From the NCBI GenBank assembly GCA_905236755.1, contig CAJOCR010000007.1, forward strand, positions 1 through 64,000: a stretch of DNA of 64,000 bases, written 5' to 3'. The first letter of the stretch is position 1. Each line of letters begins with the position of its first letter. Source of the DNA: an uncultured Prevotella sp. Its GTDB lineage: Bacteria; Bacteroidota; Bacteroidia; Bacteroidales; Bacteroidaceae. Position numbers and translations under genes: made by a program. This document shows, in pieces, positions 1 through 8,301 of this stretch. The notes under the pieces are model-generated. The model was not told the DNA's origin. It did no database searches and was given only the letters and a program-made list of their open reading frames with translations.

Positions 1-183
1 ACATAAATTCATCATAAGAGCAGAATGCTCTTTTCGTCTTTATTTTCTTTTATATTAAGAGAAAAATACAGAGTATATTCACTTACGAAACTTCAGTAAA
101 TGACAAATGATAAAGAAGCGCAGAGCGCTTCTTTATTCAATATTTAATCTTCAATAGCGAAGCGTCTATGAGAGAGGCTACTA

Positions 184-220
184 ACAAAAAAAGCCCTTGA
201 GTGAAGAACTCAAGAGCTTT
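184..220 (-). terminator. Intrinsic terminator of tRNA-Leu
   Basis: CTTGAGT (196-202) pairs with ACTCAAG (208-214), extended by AAAGC/GCTTT. A run of A on the plus strand (184-192) gives the U tract on the minus strand. The hairpin begins immediately at the encoded CCA end of the tRNA. Confidence 0.8.
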
Positions 221-304
221 GGTACCCAGAACCGGGATCGAACCGGTATGCCTTGCGGCACTGGTGTTTGAGACCAGCGCGTCTACCAATTCCGCCATCT
301 GGGC
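220..304 (-). tRNA. tRNA-Leu (anticodon CAA)
   Basis: The reverse complement folds as a class II tRNA. The acceptor stem is GCCCAGA/TCTGGGT, the TTCGATC T-loop is present, a variable arm is present, and a CTGGT/ACCAG anticodon stem encloses loop CTCAAAC, so the anticodon is CAA (reads UUG). CCA is encoded (220-222). A promoter box lies 25 bases upstream and a terminator directly follows, so this is a monocistronic tRNA unit. Confidence 0.95.
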
Positions 305-329
305 ATGGCTTTTGTCATTAAGACGGTTG

Positions 330-337
330 CAAAGGTA
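330..337 (-). promoter_or_regulatory. -7 box of tRNA-Leu promoter
   Basis: TACCTTTG on the minus strand matches the Bacteroidota -7 consensus TAnnTTTG, about 25 bases upstream of the tRNA 5' end. Confidence 0.7.
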
Positions 338-480
338 ATGTATTTTTTTGGAATGCGCAAAGTTTTCATTCAAAAACTTAAAATTACTAATAAAAAAGGT
401 TGATTGTTTGCCACTATCATTTTAAATATATAACTTAGAGGCATAATAGGAAACAAATTAAAAACAGGAAACAGATAAGT

Positions 481-1575
481 ATGAAGATCGATAAAAGAAA
501 TAGTTATTGCGTTATTCTTGCAGGTGGTAAAGGACGCCGACTGTGGCCTTGCAGCCGGGAAAGTCAGCCTAAACAATTCCTCGATTTCTTTGGTGTTGGT
601 CGCACATTGCTCCAACAGACATTTGATCGCTTTGCCAAGATAATGCCAAAGGAAAACATATTTATTAATACCAACGTTGAGTATCTTCCATGGGTAAAGG
701 AGCAGTTGCCTGAGTTGAATGAGGATAATATTCTGGCAGAACCTATACACCGCAACACGGCTCCAAGTGTGGCGTGGGCAGCTCACAGAATTGCTCATAT
801 TAATCCTTATGCAAATGTGATTGTTACTCCTGCCGACCAAATGGTACTCAACGAGGAGGCATTCCATAATAATATTAACGAAGGATTAGAGTTTGTTCAT
901 GAGAACAATGCCCTATTAACGATGGGCGTAAAGCCAACACGTCCTGAACCTGGTTATGGATATATTCAGATTGGCGACTATGCAGATTTCGACGATATAT
1001 ATAAGGTGAAGAGCTTTACCGAGAAGCCAGAACGCGACTTCGCTCGCATGTTTATGGATAGTGGCGAATGGTATTGGAATACTGGTATGTTCCTTTCTAA
1101 CGTGCATTATTTAGGAATGTGCCTGTATAAGTTCTTGCCTGTGGTGCTAAGAAACTTCGACGAGATAAAGTCTGACTGGACTATACAGGAGGAAGTGGCA
1201 TACGTGCAAGAGAAATTCTCACTATACCCTAACCTGTCTATCGACCTCGGCATTCTTGAGAAATCGGATAATGTGTATGTTAAGAAATGTGAGTTCGGCT
1301 GGGCTGATATGGGTACTTGGCATGGCATTTACGAGGCTATGCAAAAGAGTAATGACGATAACGTTATAATAAACTCTGACACTATCCTTGAAGACTCACA
1401 TAACAATATCATAAAACTTCCGGAAGGCAAACTCGCTGTAATAAACGGATTAGATGGCTACATCGTAGCAGAAAAAGATAATGTGCTACTTATCTGTAAG
1501 AAAGAAGATTCATCTGCCCTAATAAGAAAATATGTGACTGAAGTGCAGATTAAAAAGGGGGAGAAATTTATTTAA
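481..1575 (+). CDS. manC: Mannose-1-phosphate guanylyltransferase
   Basis: Transfers GMP from GTP to mannose-1-phosphate, giving GDP-mannose for capsule, O-antigen or protein glycans; a cytoplasmic enzyme. The 364-residue protein has the nucleotidyltransferase signature GGKGRRLWP near residues 15-23, a following SREAQPKQF-like stretch (here SRESQPKQF) and the FTEKP sugar-phosphate motif near 179-183. It has only the nucleotidyltransferase domain; the C-terminal phosphomannose isomerase half of bifunctional ManC/AlgA is absent, which is usual for Bacteroidales versions. It stands alone, with no sugar operon around it. A GC-rich repeat starts at the base after its stop codon. The function is secure; the symbol is by analogy. 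Confidence 0.92.
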   Translation: MKIDKRNSYCVILAGGKGRRLWPCSRESQPKQFLDFFGVGRTLLQQTFDRFAKIMPKENIFINTNVEYLPWVKEQLPELNEDNILAEPIHRNTAPSVAWAAHRIAHINPYANVIVTPADQMVLNEEAFHNNINEGLEFVHENNALLTMGVKPTRPEPGYGYIQIGDYADFDDIYKVKSFTEKPERDFARMFMDSGEWYWNTGMFLSNVHYLGMCLYKFLPVVLRNFDEIKSDWTIQEEVAYVQEKFSLYPNLSIDLGILEKSDNVYVKKCEFGWADMGTWHGIYEAMQKSNDDNVIINSDTILEDSHNNIIKLPEGKLAVINGLDGYIVAEKDNVLLICKKEDSSALIRKYVTEVQIKKGEKFI

Positions 1576-1612
1576 GACCTCCCTACCCGCTCCCCCCTAC
1601 AGGGGGAGTGCC
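1576..1612. repeat. GC-rich dispersed repeat against manC stop
   Basis: This 37-bp stretch (CCTCCCTACCCGCTCCCCCC then AGGGGGAGTGCC) begins directly after the manC stop codon. It matches the reverse complement of 17741-17777 at roughly 34 of 37 bases. It is followed by a small hairpin, AATCACGAA/TTCGTGATT (1613-1636). Confidence 0.8.
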
Positions 1613-1660
1613 AATCACGAAGCATATTTCGTGATTGAATCAACGCTCACAATATAAAAA

Positions 1661-1705
1661 CAAAGCCTCTTGCAGAAAAATATGCAAGAGGCTTTGTTAC
1701 TTTTT
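1661..1705. terminator. Strong convergent terminator between manC and HIT gene
   Basis: A perfect 14-bp stem, CAAAGCCTCTTGCA (1661-1674) with its complement at 1683-1696, and an 8-base loop. T-rich sequence follows on the plus strand. It separates two convergent genes. Confidence 0.85.
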
Positions 1706-1706
1706 A

Positions 1707-1759
1707 TGAGCTTGCGAGGCTCCCTCCCCCCCCCTCGGGGGAGGGAGGGGGGAGAGGTT
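1707..1759. repeat. GC-rich palindromic repeat against HIT gene stop
   Basis: A GAGGCTCCCTCC arm and a GGGGGAGGGAGG..GAGAGGTT arm form a near-perfect palindrome. It ends 2 bases from the HIT gene stop codon (minus strand). TGAGCTTGCGAGGC at 1707-1720 resembles the 15-bp terminal repeat of the 77-bp element found at 13824 and 17667. Confidence 0.75.
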
Positions 1760-1761
1760 GT

Positions 1762-2157
1762 TTATTTCTTAAACTCCTTATAAATCTTATCAGCAATCTC
1801 CTTCATCTCTTCATCTGTGAACTTCACATGCTTGTGGAAGTCAACATCGGCCTCAGAGTTTATAGGCATGAGGTGAATGTGAGCATGATTAACCTCAAGA
1901 CCAAGAACAACCTGAGCAACCTTCTTGCAAGGAAAAGCCTTGCGAATAGCTACGGCTACCTTCTTGGCAAATACCTGGAAAGCAGCAAGATGTTCATCAT
2001 CCATATCAAAGATGTAATCAACCTCTTTACGTGGAATAACCAGAGTGTGACCTTTGGTTACAGGATTGATGTCGAGAAATGCGTAGAAATTCTCATCCTC
2101 AGCACATTTGTAGCTTGGAATCTCTCCAGCTGCAATCTTGGAAAAAATTGTTGCCAT
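1762..2157 (-). CDS. HIT family nucleotide-binding protein
   Basis: A small cytosolic histidine-triad protein of the Hint/HinT type, a family that hydrolyses nucleoside phosphoramidates and related dinucleotides. The 131-residue protein carries the triad H-A-H-I-H at residues 91-95 followed by LMP, and the HTLVIPR stretch around 37-43. Length and motif placement are normal. The gene starts 2 bases after the greA stop on the same strand, so it is almost certainly co-transcribed with greA; this pair is a frequent arrangement in Bacteroidales. The true substrate cannot be read from sequence. Confidence 0.92.
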   Translation of the reverse strand: MATIFSKIAAGEIPSYKCAEDENFYAFLDINPVTKGHTLVIPRKEVDYIFDMDDEHLAAFQVFAKKVAVAIRKAFPCKKVAQVVLGLEVNHAHIHLMPINSEADVDFHKHVKFTDEEMKEIADKIYKEFKK

Positions 2158-2159
2158 AA

Positions 2160-2630
2160 TTAATACTCTAATGAAATTTTGTCGATACGCAGTTTGATGC
2201 TACCACGAGGAATCTTAACCTCTACCTCATCGCCTACCTTGTGATTAAGCAATCCCTGAGCGATAGGTGTCTTAATAGAGATTTTACCCTCTTTGAGGTT
2301 TGCCTCGCTTTCGCTAACAATAGTATAAACCATCTTGCTCTTTGTAGCAAGGTTTGTCATCTCAACCTTTGACATAATCTGTACAGCATCTGTGCTCAGA
2401 CGACTAACATCAACAATCTTAGCCTCGGCAATAGCGAGTTTTATCTGGTTGATTTTATCTTCGAGATGAGCCTGAGCTTCCTTAGCTGCATCATATTCAG
2501 AGTTCTCACTAAGATCGCCCTTATCACGTGCTTCAGCAATAGCGGCTGATGCCTTTGGGCGCTCTACTGATTCTAACTGTTTGAGCTGAGCCACGAGTTT
2601 ATCGTAGCCTTCTTGTGACATGTAAGCCAT
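2160..2630 (-). CDS. greA: Transcription elongation factor GreA
   Basis: GreA binds the secondary channel of RNA polymerase and stimulates cleavage of backtracked transcripts. The 156-residue protein has the N-terminal coiled coil with the acidic tip region (GDLSENSEYDAAKEAQ, about residues 37-52) and the C-terminal FKBP-like domain containing the PIAQGLLNHKVGD stretch. Size matches the family (about 158). It is first gene of a two-gene unit with the HIT gene. The promoter box is at 2762-2769, about 130 bases upstream, and the leader contains an intrinsic-terminator hairpin, so attenuation is possible. Confidence 0.97.
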   Translation of the reverse strand: MAYMSQEGYDKLVAQLKQLESVERPKASAAIAEARDKGDLSENSEYDAAKEAQAHLEDKINQIKLAIAEAKIVDVSRLSTDAVQIMSKVEMTNLATKSKMVYTIVSESEANLKEGKISIKTPIAQGLLNHKVGDEVEVKIPRGSIKLRIDKISLEY

Positions 2631-2683
2631 AGTTTTATTCTTTTTAAATTATTATTTTCCAATAGTCTTTTAGCAGACAATAA

Positions 2684-2724
2684 AAATAAAAGAATTCCGG
2701 CATCTTTTTCAATGTCGGAATTCT
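2684..2724 (-). terminator. Terminator-like hairpin in greA leader
   Basis: On the minus strand, AGAATTCCG (2716-2724) pairs with CGGAATTCT (2691-2699) through a CAT/ATG extension and A-rich loop, followed by a TTTTATTTTTATT tract. It sits between the greA promoter (2762) and start codon (2630), so it would stop transcription before greA. Confidence 0.7.
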
Positions 2725-2761
2725 GTATCCTTGTCTTTCTATGTTTCTACTTCTTTGATTG

Positions 2762-2769
2762 CAAAGATA
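2762..2769 (-). promoter_or_regulatory. -7 box of greA promoter
   Basis: TATCTTTG on the minus strand, an exact TAnnTTTG match. Expected transcript start is near 2755, giving a leader of roughly 125 bases. Confidence 0.7.
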
Positions 2770-2927
2770 GATATTAATTTCGAAGATACCAAAAATTTTT
2801 AGTTTTATTTTGTTTCAAAACAGGTCATTTTTAAGATGTTTGCGCACACAGTCTTGATTTATATCAAGAAAACCTATTATTTAAACGAAATTCCTCTAAA
2901 GAAAAAGATGTATCGTTTTATTCTTCA

Positions 2928-3003
2928 TATCTTTGCAATGTGTTTTTCATAGTATTAGATTTAAGGTTAACAAAGGTTGGGACTCAGCGGAGCCCCTTTT
3001 TTT
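2928..3003 (+). ncRNA. Candidate short RNA: promoter to terminator with no ORF
   Basis: TATCTTTG (2928-2935) predicts a start near 2942. A GGGACTC/GAGCCCC stem (2979-2996, one mismatch) follows, with seven T. The ~62-base interval has no credible reading frame, and the next gene downstream is on the opposite strand. Together with the greA leader this fills the 377-base gap between greA and guaD. Sequence inference only. Confidence 0.4.
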
Positions 3004-3007
3004 GTGT

Positions 3008-3475
3008 CTAATACTCTGTTTTATCAGCCTTATCACGCCACATTTCAAACGCTTTGATAGCCTCATCGCGCATGAATATCTCTACAGGTTTATGACGGTC
3101 AACAGGATTAAGAGGTATTTCCTGATAGATAAAATCATCATCAAAGCCAATAGCAGCAGCATCCTTACGGTCGTTGGCAAAATAAATCTTATCAAGACGT
3201 GCCCAATAGATAGCACCAAGACACATAGGACAAGGCTCGCAAGAGGTATAGATCTCGCAACCCTTGAGGTCGAAAGTACCTAATTTCTTTGTTGCTGCAC
3301 GAATAGCAGTAACCTCACCATGAGCAGTAGGGTCGTTATCAATAGTTACTCTATTGCTTCCCTCGGCAACAATCTCGCCATCTTTAGCAATAACAGCTCC
3401 AAAAGGACCACCACCTTTAAGAACACTTTCCTTTGAGAGTTCAATAGCTCTCATCATCAACTCTTTTTTCGTCAT
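3008..3475 (-). CDS. guaD: Guanine deaminase (CDA superfamily)
   Basis: Converts guanine to xanthine and ammonia in purine salvage or catabolism. The 155-residue cytidine-deaminase-fold protein has the zinc and catalytic motif H-G-E (H52, E54) and the second zinc motif PCPMC (C82, C85), followed by LGAIYWAR. Close agreement with the short Bacillus guanine deaminase, including the FDDDFIYQEI stretch and the aromatic W-R-x-x-A-x-K ending, favours guanine over the tRNA-adenosine (TadA) alternative. Monocistronic, convergent with the candidate short RNA. Confidence 0.85.
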   Translation of the reverse strand: MTKKELMMRAIELSKESVLKGGGPFGAVIAKDGEIVAEGSNRVTIDNDPTAHGEVTAIRAATKKLGTFDLKGCEIYTSCEPCPMCLGAIYWARLDKIYFANDRKDAAAIGFDDDFIYQEIPLNPVDRHKPVEIFMRDEAIKAFEMWRDKADKTEY

Positions 3476-3555
3476 ATATGTTGTTTTTAAATTTCAATAA
3501 GCCTACAAATATAAGCATAAAAAGTTGAAAATGTACTCGTTTGCACAAAAATTTG

Positions 3556-3563
3556 TATCTTTG
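3556..3563 (+). promoter_or_regulatory. -7 box of ogt promoter; decides the start codon
   Basis: TATCTTTG predicts a transcript start at about 3569-3570. The first usable ATG is at 3571, so the mRNA would be leaderless or almost so. An in-frame ATG at 3541 lies upstream of the promoter and cannot be the start. Confidence 0.7.
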
Positions 3564-3570
3564 CAAGTAT

Positions 3571-4071
3571 ATGGCAAAGAAAGTAGAATATGGATTCGCC
3601 GATAGTCCTTTCGGCGAAATTATCGTAGCCCGCACATGGGACGGAATATGCGACCTACAGTTTTTGGGGTTCAACAGAATGGGAGTTATTCACGAGTTGG
3701 CTCAACGTTGGGGTACCTATACTCCTACTACACAGAGCGACGAAATGGCGAATACTGTGCAGAAAGTTCTTTTCGAAGGTTACGACCATCCGTTGACTCT
3801 TGACCTCAGAGGTACAGAATTCCAGCTAAAGGTATGGAAAGCAATCATGAAAGTACCTTTCGGAGAGACTATCTCCTATCAGCAGTTGGCAGCAAACATC
3901 GGTCAACCTGAAGCCGTGCGTGCCGTGGCAACAGCTGTAGGTCAGAACCCCATGGCTGTTATTATCCCCTGTCATCGCATCATCCATAAGGACGGCACAA
4001 TAGGCGAATACCATTGGGGACGAGAGCTAAAAGAAAAACTGTTGGAATGGGAAAAAGCGAGAAAAAGTTAG
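3571..4071 (+). CDS. ogt: Methylated-DNA--protein-cysteine methyltransferase
   Basis: Repairs O6-methylguanine by transferring the alkyl group irreversibly to its own cysteine. The 166-residue protein has the active-site motif IIPCHRII with the acceptor cysteine at about residue 134, the preceding GQNPMAV stretch and the helix-turn-helix region VPFGETISYQQLA. The start at 3571 is chosen because the promoter box ends only 8 bases before it. The following helicase gene begins at or before the ogt stop, so the two are probably co-transcribed, giving a small DNA-maintenance operon. Confidence 0.93.
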   Translation: MAKKVEYGFADSPFGEIIVARTWDGICDLQFLGFNRMGVIHELAQRWGTYTPTTQSDEMANTVQKVLFEGYDHPLTLDLRGTEFQLKVWKAIMKVPFGETISYQQLAANIGQPEAVRAVATAVGQNPMAVIIPCHRIIHKDGTIGEYHWGRELKEKLLEWEKARKS

Positions 4072-4094
4072 GGGCACATTCCACATTCAAATAT

Positions 4095-7000
4095 ATGTTT
4101 ATCTCTTCTTCTGAATTATTCAACCGAATAGCCTATATTGCTACTTCAAAGCAACTGAAGCCTGAAGTGCAAAACAAACTGATGCATGAGGTATTAGTAC
4201 TCACATGTGCAGCAGGCTTAAAAGGCACAAAGGATGCTACAGGCAACCTTTTTGCCAAGGTTGACGTGCTCTGCAAGCAAAAAAAGATAAAACAGCTTGA
4301 TGCGTTCGACATTCAGAAGATGCGACACGATAGCAACAGTTCTACACCCCTATCACACGAAGACCTTCTTTATGACCTAAGGGCTTTGGCTCTTTTTGTT
4401 TCCAAGGTCTTCGAAACCGACATTCCTGACATTCTAACCGACAAGATTCCGCACTCACGCAATCCCAAAGCATCTATCAAGCATGTGGATTATCGCTGTG
4501 TGCGTTGTATTGTGCGCTCGGTAGAAGAAGATACGTTTACAGCAGAAATAGCTCAGGATGCCAACCACAAACTGCTCACAATTAACTATAACGAGCCTCG
4601 CTTTCAATATCTCAAGAAAATTTTGAAGGAGGGAGTGCAGGTGAATCTGATTGATGTGACCTCTCCCCCCGCCCTCCCCTACACTTTTGTCGCAGGGGAG
4701 GGCCGGGGGAGAGGTTGCCGCTTCATTATCGTTTCTCCCGACTTTCTTCTCGACATCAGTTCTCTTGCAGCCTGTTTCACGCAATATGGGCATAGTCCGC
4801 TGGCATATACCCTCAACCGCATGCGTCCTATGGCCAATTCGCAAGCTATACTATTAGGAAACTTTGCAGGAAGTGCCCTCGACGACATAATAAATAAAGG
4901 CGACGACTACGACTGGACAGAAACATTCAAGACTAACTTCAGAGAGAAAGCACTCGAATATTGCACGTGTACCGATCTAAACCAAAAGACTTCCTTTAGG
5001 CAGGATGCCAAGGAACAGGTGAAAAATATTCGTGAGGCAACAGATGTGCTCTTTGGAAAATGGAAAGATAAAGAGGCTCTACCAGGTATGCCCACAAAAG
5101 AACAGGAACAGGTGATGCATTACTCTCGTGAGAAGGCCATCCTCGAGCCCAGTTTCGTATGTGAGCAGTTAGGTCTTCAAGGACGAATAGACCTCATGAC
5201 TACCGACCTTCAACTGCTTGTAGAACAAAAGTCGGGAAAGAACTTTTCTGTTGACAGTCAACGACCAGGAGAGCATGGTAGCATGCTTACAGAAGCTCAT
5301 TATGTGCAGCTGCTTTTATATTACGAGTGTCTGAGCCGTAACTTCCACCTGCCTTATAATGCCATAGACGGTCGTCTGCTCTATTCCCGTTACCAGATGC
5401 CAGGTGGTTTGCCTCGTGCCACCTATTACCGCAAGCTTATAGATGCAGCTCTTGAACTACGCAACCAGATTGTAGCCACCGAGTTTTTCATAGCCGAAAA
5501 CGGTTTTTCAAAACTCATACCTTTACTTCAACCTGAAGCGTTGAAACATAAGGAAATAAGCGATAGTTTCTGGAGCCGATGGATTTATCCTCAGTTAAGC
5601 AACATCACCACACCTTTGCAAACGATGTCGCCTATTGTGCGTAGCTATTTCTGTCACATGGCCGACTTTGTGTATCGCGAGCAAATAGCGTCACAATTAG
5701 GTGTTGTAGAAGGTACGGGTAATTCCACAGCCGACCTATGGAATATGCCTCTTTCTGAAAAAAAAGAAACAGGAAACATATACACTGGTCTGCGCATAAT
5801 AAATAAGGAGCAGTCGAGCGATTACAACGGCTACGACACGCTTACTCTTGAAGTCCCCAACCAAGGAGACGACTTCCTTCCCAACTTCCGTCTTGGCGAT
5901 TCAGTTTATCTATATCCATATTTCGAAGAACAAGAACCCGATGTGCGCAAATCGTTGCTCTTCAAGGGTTCATTAATGGAAATACGTTCTAACGAGCTTG
6001 TCGTCCACTTGTTCGACGGTCAACAGAATCCCGACATCTTTGAAGAAGCAGGCAAAAGAAATATACCTGGCGAGCACCCTATTCTATGGTGTATAGAGCA
6101 TAGTAGCTTTGGCGGAGGTGCGTCGGCAGCCCTCAGAAGTCTTCATCAACTTATTTCTGATAATACAGGTAAGCGTGAACTTTTGCTTGCACAGCGCGAA
6201 CCAAAGGCAAACAAAGAAATAAGCCTCAGCAAGGAATACCATCCTACATACGATCCAATAATCCTCAAGGCTCTACAAGCCCAGGACTATTTCCTGCTCG
6301 TTGGTCCTCCAGGAACAGGCAAAACAAGTATGGCGTTGCAGTTTATGGTGAGAGAGTTTACCTCTTCCCTCCTCCTCATGTCCTACACCAACCGGGCGGT
6401 GGATGAGATATGCGGCATGCTCACAGATAATAATATCGACTATATAAGAATAGGTAATGAATATACCTGCGACAAGCGATATCGCGATCATCTGCTCGAC
6501 TATGCACTAAAAGACTATAGCAAACTTGATGAAATAAAGGAGAAGATTCTTAGCACACAGGTAATCGTGGGAACAACAGCAACGATACAGAACCGCAGCT
6601 ATATCTTCGACCTTAAACATTTTGATGTGGCTATTGTTGACGAGGCAAGTCAGATTCTTGAACCTAACATCGTTGGATTACTCACCAAACCCGATAAGTT
6701 CATACTTATTGGCGACTACAAACAGCTGCCTGCAGTAGTACAGCAAGACGACAACCAATCAGTTGTTGACGACCCAGAACTACAGGCCATAGGTTTACAA
6801 GACTGCCGCAACTCACTCTTCGAACGACTCATACGCATAGAGAAGATGAACGGCAGAGATGATTTCGTGGGCGTGCTCAACCGTCAAGGACGCATGCACC
6901 CCGAAATAGCCCAGTTCCCAAACGAGGAATTCTATTTCGACGAGCATCTTCAACCTGTACCTCTACCCCATCAAGAAGCAGATAAACTCGACTACACCCA

Positions 7001-7553
7001 ACCATCAGAAGACGATATCGACGATCTTCTGAAAGCTCATCGTATGCTCTTCTTCCCTTCTGCCGACTGTCGCCGTCCCGATATCTCCGACAAGGTAAAC
7101 ACATCTGAAGCATATATCGTAGCACAACTCTTACGACGCATACATCGTTTCTACGGAAATAAATTCAACGCATCAAAAACAGTAGGTGTGATTGTTCCCT
7201 ATCGTAATCAGATAGCTATGATTCGTAAGGAGATAGAGACGTTACATATTCCAGAGCTTCTTGATGTGAGCATAGATACCGTTGAACGTTATCAAGGTTC
7301 ACAAAGAGATGTTATCATTTACAGTTTCACCATTCAAAACCTCTATCAACTCGACTTCTTAACAAGCAATTGTTTTGAGGAGAATGGACGAATTATCGAC
7401 CGAAAGCTCAACGTGGCCATTACACGAGCACGTAAGCAAATGCTTATTACAGGCAACGAAAGTGTACTTAAAAATAACCAACTTTTTAAAAAATTAATTG
7501 AAAGCATACCTGCTGCGCCTGTTTTGTATAGAAAACCTACAGAAGTGTTATAA
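4095..7553 (+). CDS. Dna2-like nuclease-helicase (superfamily I)
   Basis: A large protein (1152 residues from 4095; in-frame ATGs at 4014 and 4047 inside ogt are alternatives). The middle has a Cas4/RecB-like PD-(D/E)xK nuclease pattern: G-R-I-D near residue 366, then E-x-K near 377-379. The C-terminal third is an SF1 helicase: Walker A GPPGTGKT near 737, Walker B VDEASQ, the GDYKQLPAV motif, and the closing ERYQGSQRD and ITRARKQ motifs. Nuclease plus helicase in one chain is the Dna2 layout, suggesting end or flap processing in repair or replication. A GC-rich palindromic repeat is embedded in frame at 4658-4716 (about residues 189-208). The exact role is inferred. Confidence 0.8.
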   Translation: MFISSSELFNRIAYIATSKQLKPEVQNKLMHEVLVLTCAAGLKGTKDATGNLFAKVDVLCKQKKIKQLDAFDIQKMRHDSNSSTPLSHEDLLYDLRALALFVSKVFETDIPDILTDKIPHSRNPKASIKHVDYRCVRCIVRSVEEDTFTAEIAQDANHKLLTINYNEPRFQYLKKILKEGVQVNLIDVTSPPALPYTFVAGEGRGRGCRFIIVSPDFLLDISSLAACFTQYGHSPLAYTLNRMRPMANSQAILLGNFAGSALDDIINKGDDYDWTETFKTNFREKALEYCTCTDLNQKTSFRQDAKEQVKNIREATDVLFGKWKDKEALPGMPTKEQEQVMHYSREKAILEPSFVCEQLGLQGRIDLMTTDLQLLVEQKSGKNFSVDSQRPGEHGSMLTEAHYVQLLLYYECLSRNFHLPYNAIDGRLLYSRYQMPGGLPRATYYRKLIDAALELRNQIVATEFFIAENGFSKLIPLLQPEALKHKEISDSFWSRWIYPQLSNITTPLQTMSPIVRSYFCHMADFVYREQIASQLGVVEGTGNSTADLWNMPLSEKKETGNIYTGLRIINKEQSSDYNGYDTLTLEVPNQGDDFLPNFRLGDSVYLYPYFEEQEPDVRKSLLFKGSLMEIRSNELVVHLFDGQQNPDIFEEAGKRNIPGEHPILWCIEHSSFGGGASAALRSLHQLISDNTGKRELLLAQREPKANKEISLSKEYHPTYDPIILKALQAQDYFLLVGPPGTGKTSMALQFMVREFTSSLLLMSYTNRAVDEICGMLTDNNIDYIRIGNEYTCDKRYRDHLLDYALKDYSKLDEIKEKILSTQVIVGTTATIQNRSYIFDLKHFDVAIVDEASQILEPNIVGLLTKPDKFILIGDYKQLPAVVQQDDNQSVVDDPELQAIGLQDCRNSLFERLIRIEKMNGRDDFVGVLNRQGRMHPEIAQFPNEEFYFDEHLQPVPLPHQEADKLDYTQPSEDDIDDLLKAHRMLFFPSADCRRPDISDKVNTSEAYIVAQLLRRIHRFYGNKFNASKTVGVIVPYRNQIAMIRKEIETLHIPELLDVSIDTVERYQGSQRDVIIYSFTIQNLYQLDFLTSNCFEENGRIIDRKLNVAITRARKQMLITGNESVLKNNQLFKKLIESIPAAPVLYRKPTEVL
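4658..4716. repeat. GC-rich palindromic repeat inside helicase CDS
   Basis: Inverted arms of about 21 bp (CCTCTCCCCCCGCCCTCCCC and its partner ending GGGGGAGAGG) surround a 13-base loop. Bases 4658-4692 match the reverse complement of intergenic 13921-13955 at 34 of 35 positions. It stays in frame with no stop and encodes roughly TSPPALPYTFVAGEGRGRG. Confidence 0.9.
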
Positions 7554-7671
7554 TACCTATACTTGTACATAAAAAACGTTATTCCATGTGTTTTCTTGAT
7601 TTATCTCATGAAAACCATCTTCTTTGTATTTAATTTTCATCACAGATGCAAGTATTTTATTTCTTTACCCT

Positions 7672-7679
7672 TACTTTTG
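7672..7679 (+). promoter_or_regulatory. -7 box upstream of barrel gene 7726
   Basis: TACTTTTG matches TAnnTTTG. Start expected near 7686, giving a leader of about 40 bases. Confidence 0.65.
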
Positions 7680-7725
7680 CACCCCGGAAAATTAACTAAT
7701 TTGTTAAACATTAAGGAAAAAGAAA

Positions 7726-8280
7726 ATGAAAAAATTCATGATGACATTGGTTGTACTTTGTGCAGCCCTGAGCGTAAACGCTCAAGTTTACTTAGGTGGT
7801 TCACTTGGTCTTAATACCGTAAGCCAGAACGAAGGTGACGACCAGACTTCTTTCAAGATTCTTCCAGAAATTGGTTACAAGTTCAACGAGAACTGGGCTA
7901 TCGGTTCTGTTATCGGTTATCAGAAGGGTACCTACGACATGCAGTCAAATCCTGAATTAGGTTCTAACGACAGCTACAAGGCCTTCTCTTTCGAGCCATA
8001 TGCACGCTACACATTTGTAAACTCTAAGCTCGTTAGTGTTTTCTTGGACATGGGCTTCGGTATCACTTCTGGTGAGAATCACAACAATGATTTTACAGCC
8101 TTCAATGTTGGTGTTCGTCCTGGAGTAGCTGTAAACCTCAACAAGCATTTCAGCTTTGTAACAAAAGTTGGTTTCCTCGGATACAACGAAGTTAATCCAA
8201 AGGATGGAAAGAAATCACATTCTTTTGGTCTTGATCTTGACGGTAACAACCTTACCTTTGGTTTGTACTACAACTTCTAA
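7726..8280 (+). CDS. Small outer-membrane beta-barrel protein
   Basis: The 184-residue precursor begins with a clear Sec signal peptide (KKF then a hydrophobic stretch ending VNAQ, cleavage after about residue 19). The mature part shows alternating hydrophobic/polar strands with aromatic girdle residues and ends YYNF, a typical barrel C-terminal aromatic. This fits an eight-strand OmpA/OmpX-like barrel of the outer-membrane beta-barrel family common in Bacteroidales. No OmpA peptidoglycan-binding domain follows. Monocistronic, divergent in sequence from the two barrel genes that follow on the other strand. The cellular role is unknown. Confidence 0.8.
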   Translation: MKKFMMTLVVLCAALSVNAQVYLGGSLGLNTVSQNEGDDQTSFKILPEIGYKFNENWAIGSVIGYQKGTYDMQSNPELGSNDSYKAFSFEPYARYTFVNSKLVSVFLDMGFGITSGENHNNDFTAFNVGVRPGVAVNLNKHFSFVTKVGFLGYNEVNPKDGKKSHSFGLDLDGNNLTFGLYYNF

Positions 8281-8301
8281 AACCAACCTCATCAAAGTAG
8301 A

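Noticed and set aside
4455..4888. Minus-strand frames inside the helicase gene
   Set aside because: They arise from the palindromic repeat and codon bias of the real plus-strand gene and show no protein family features.
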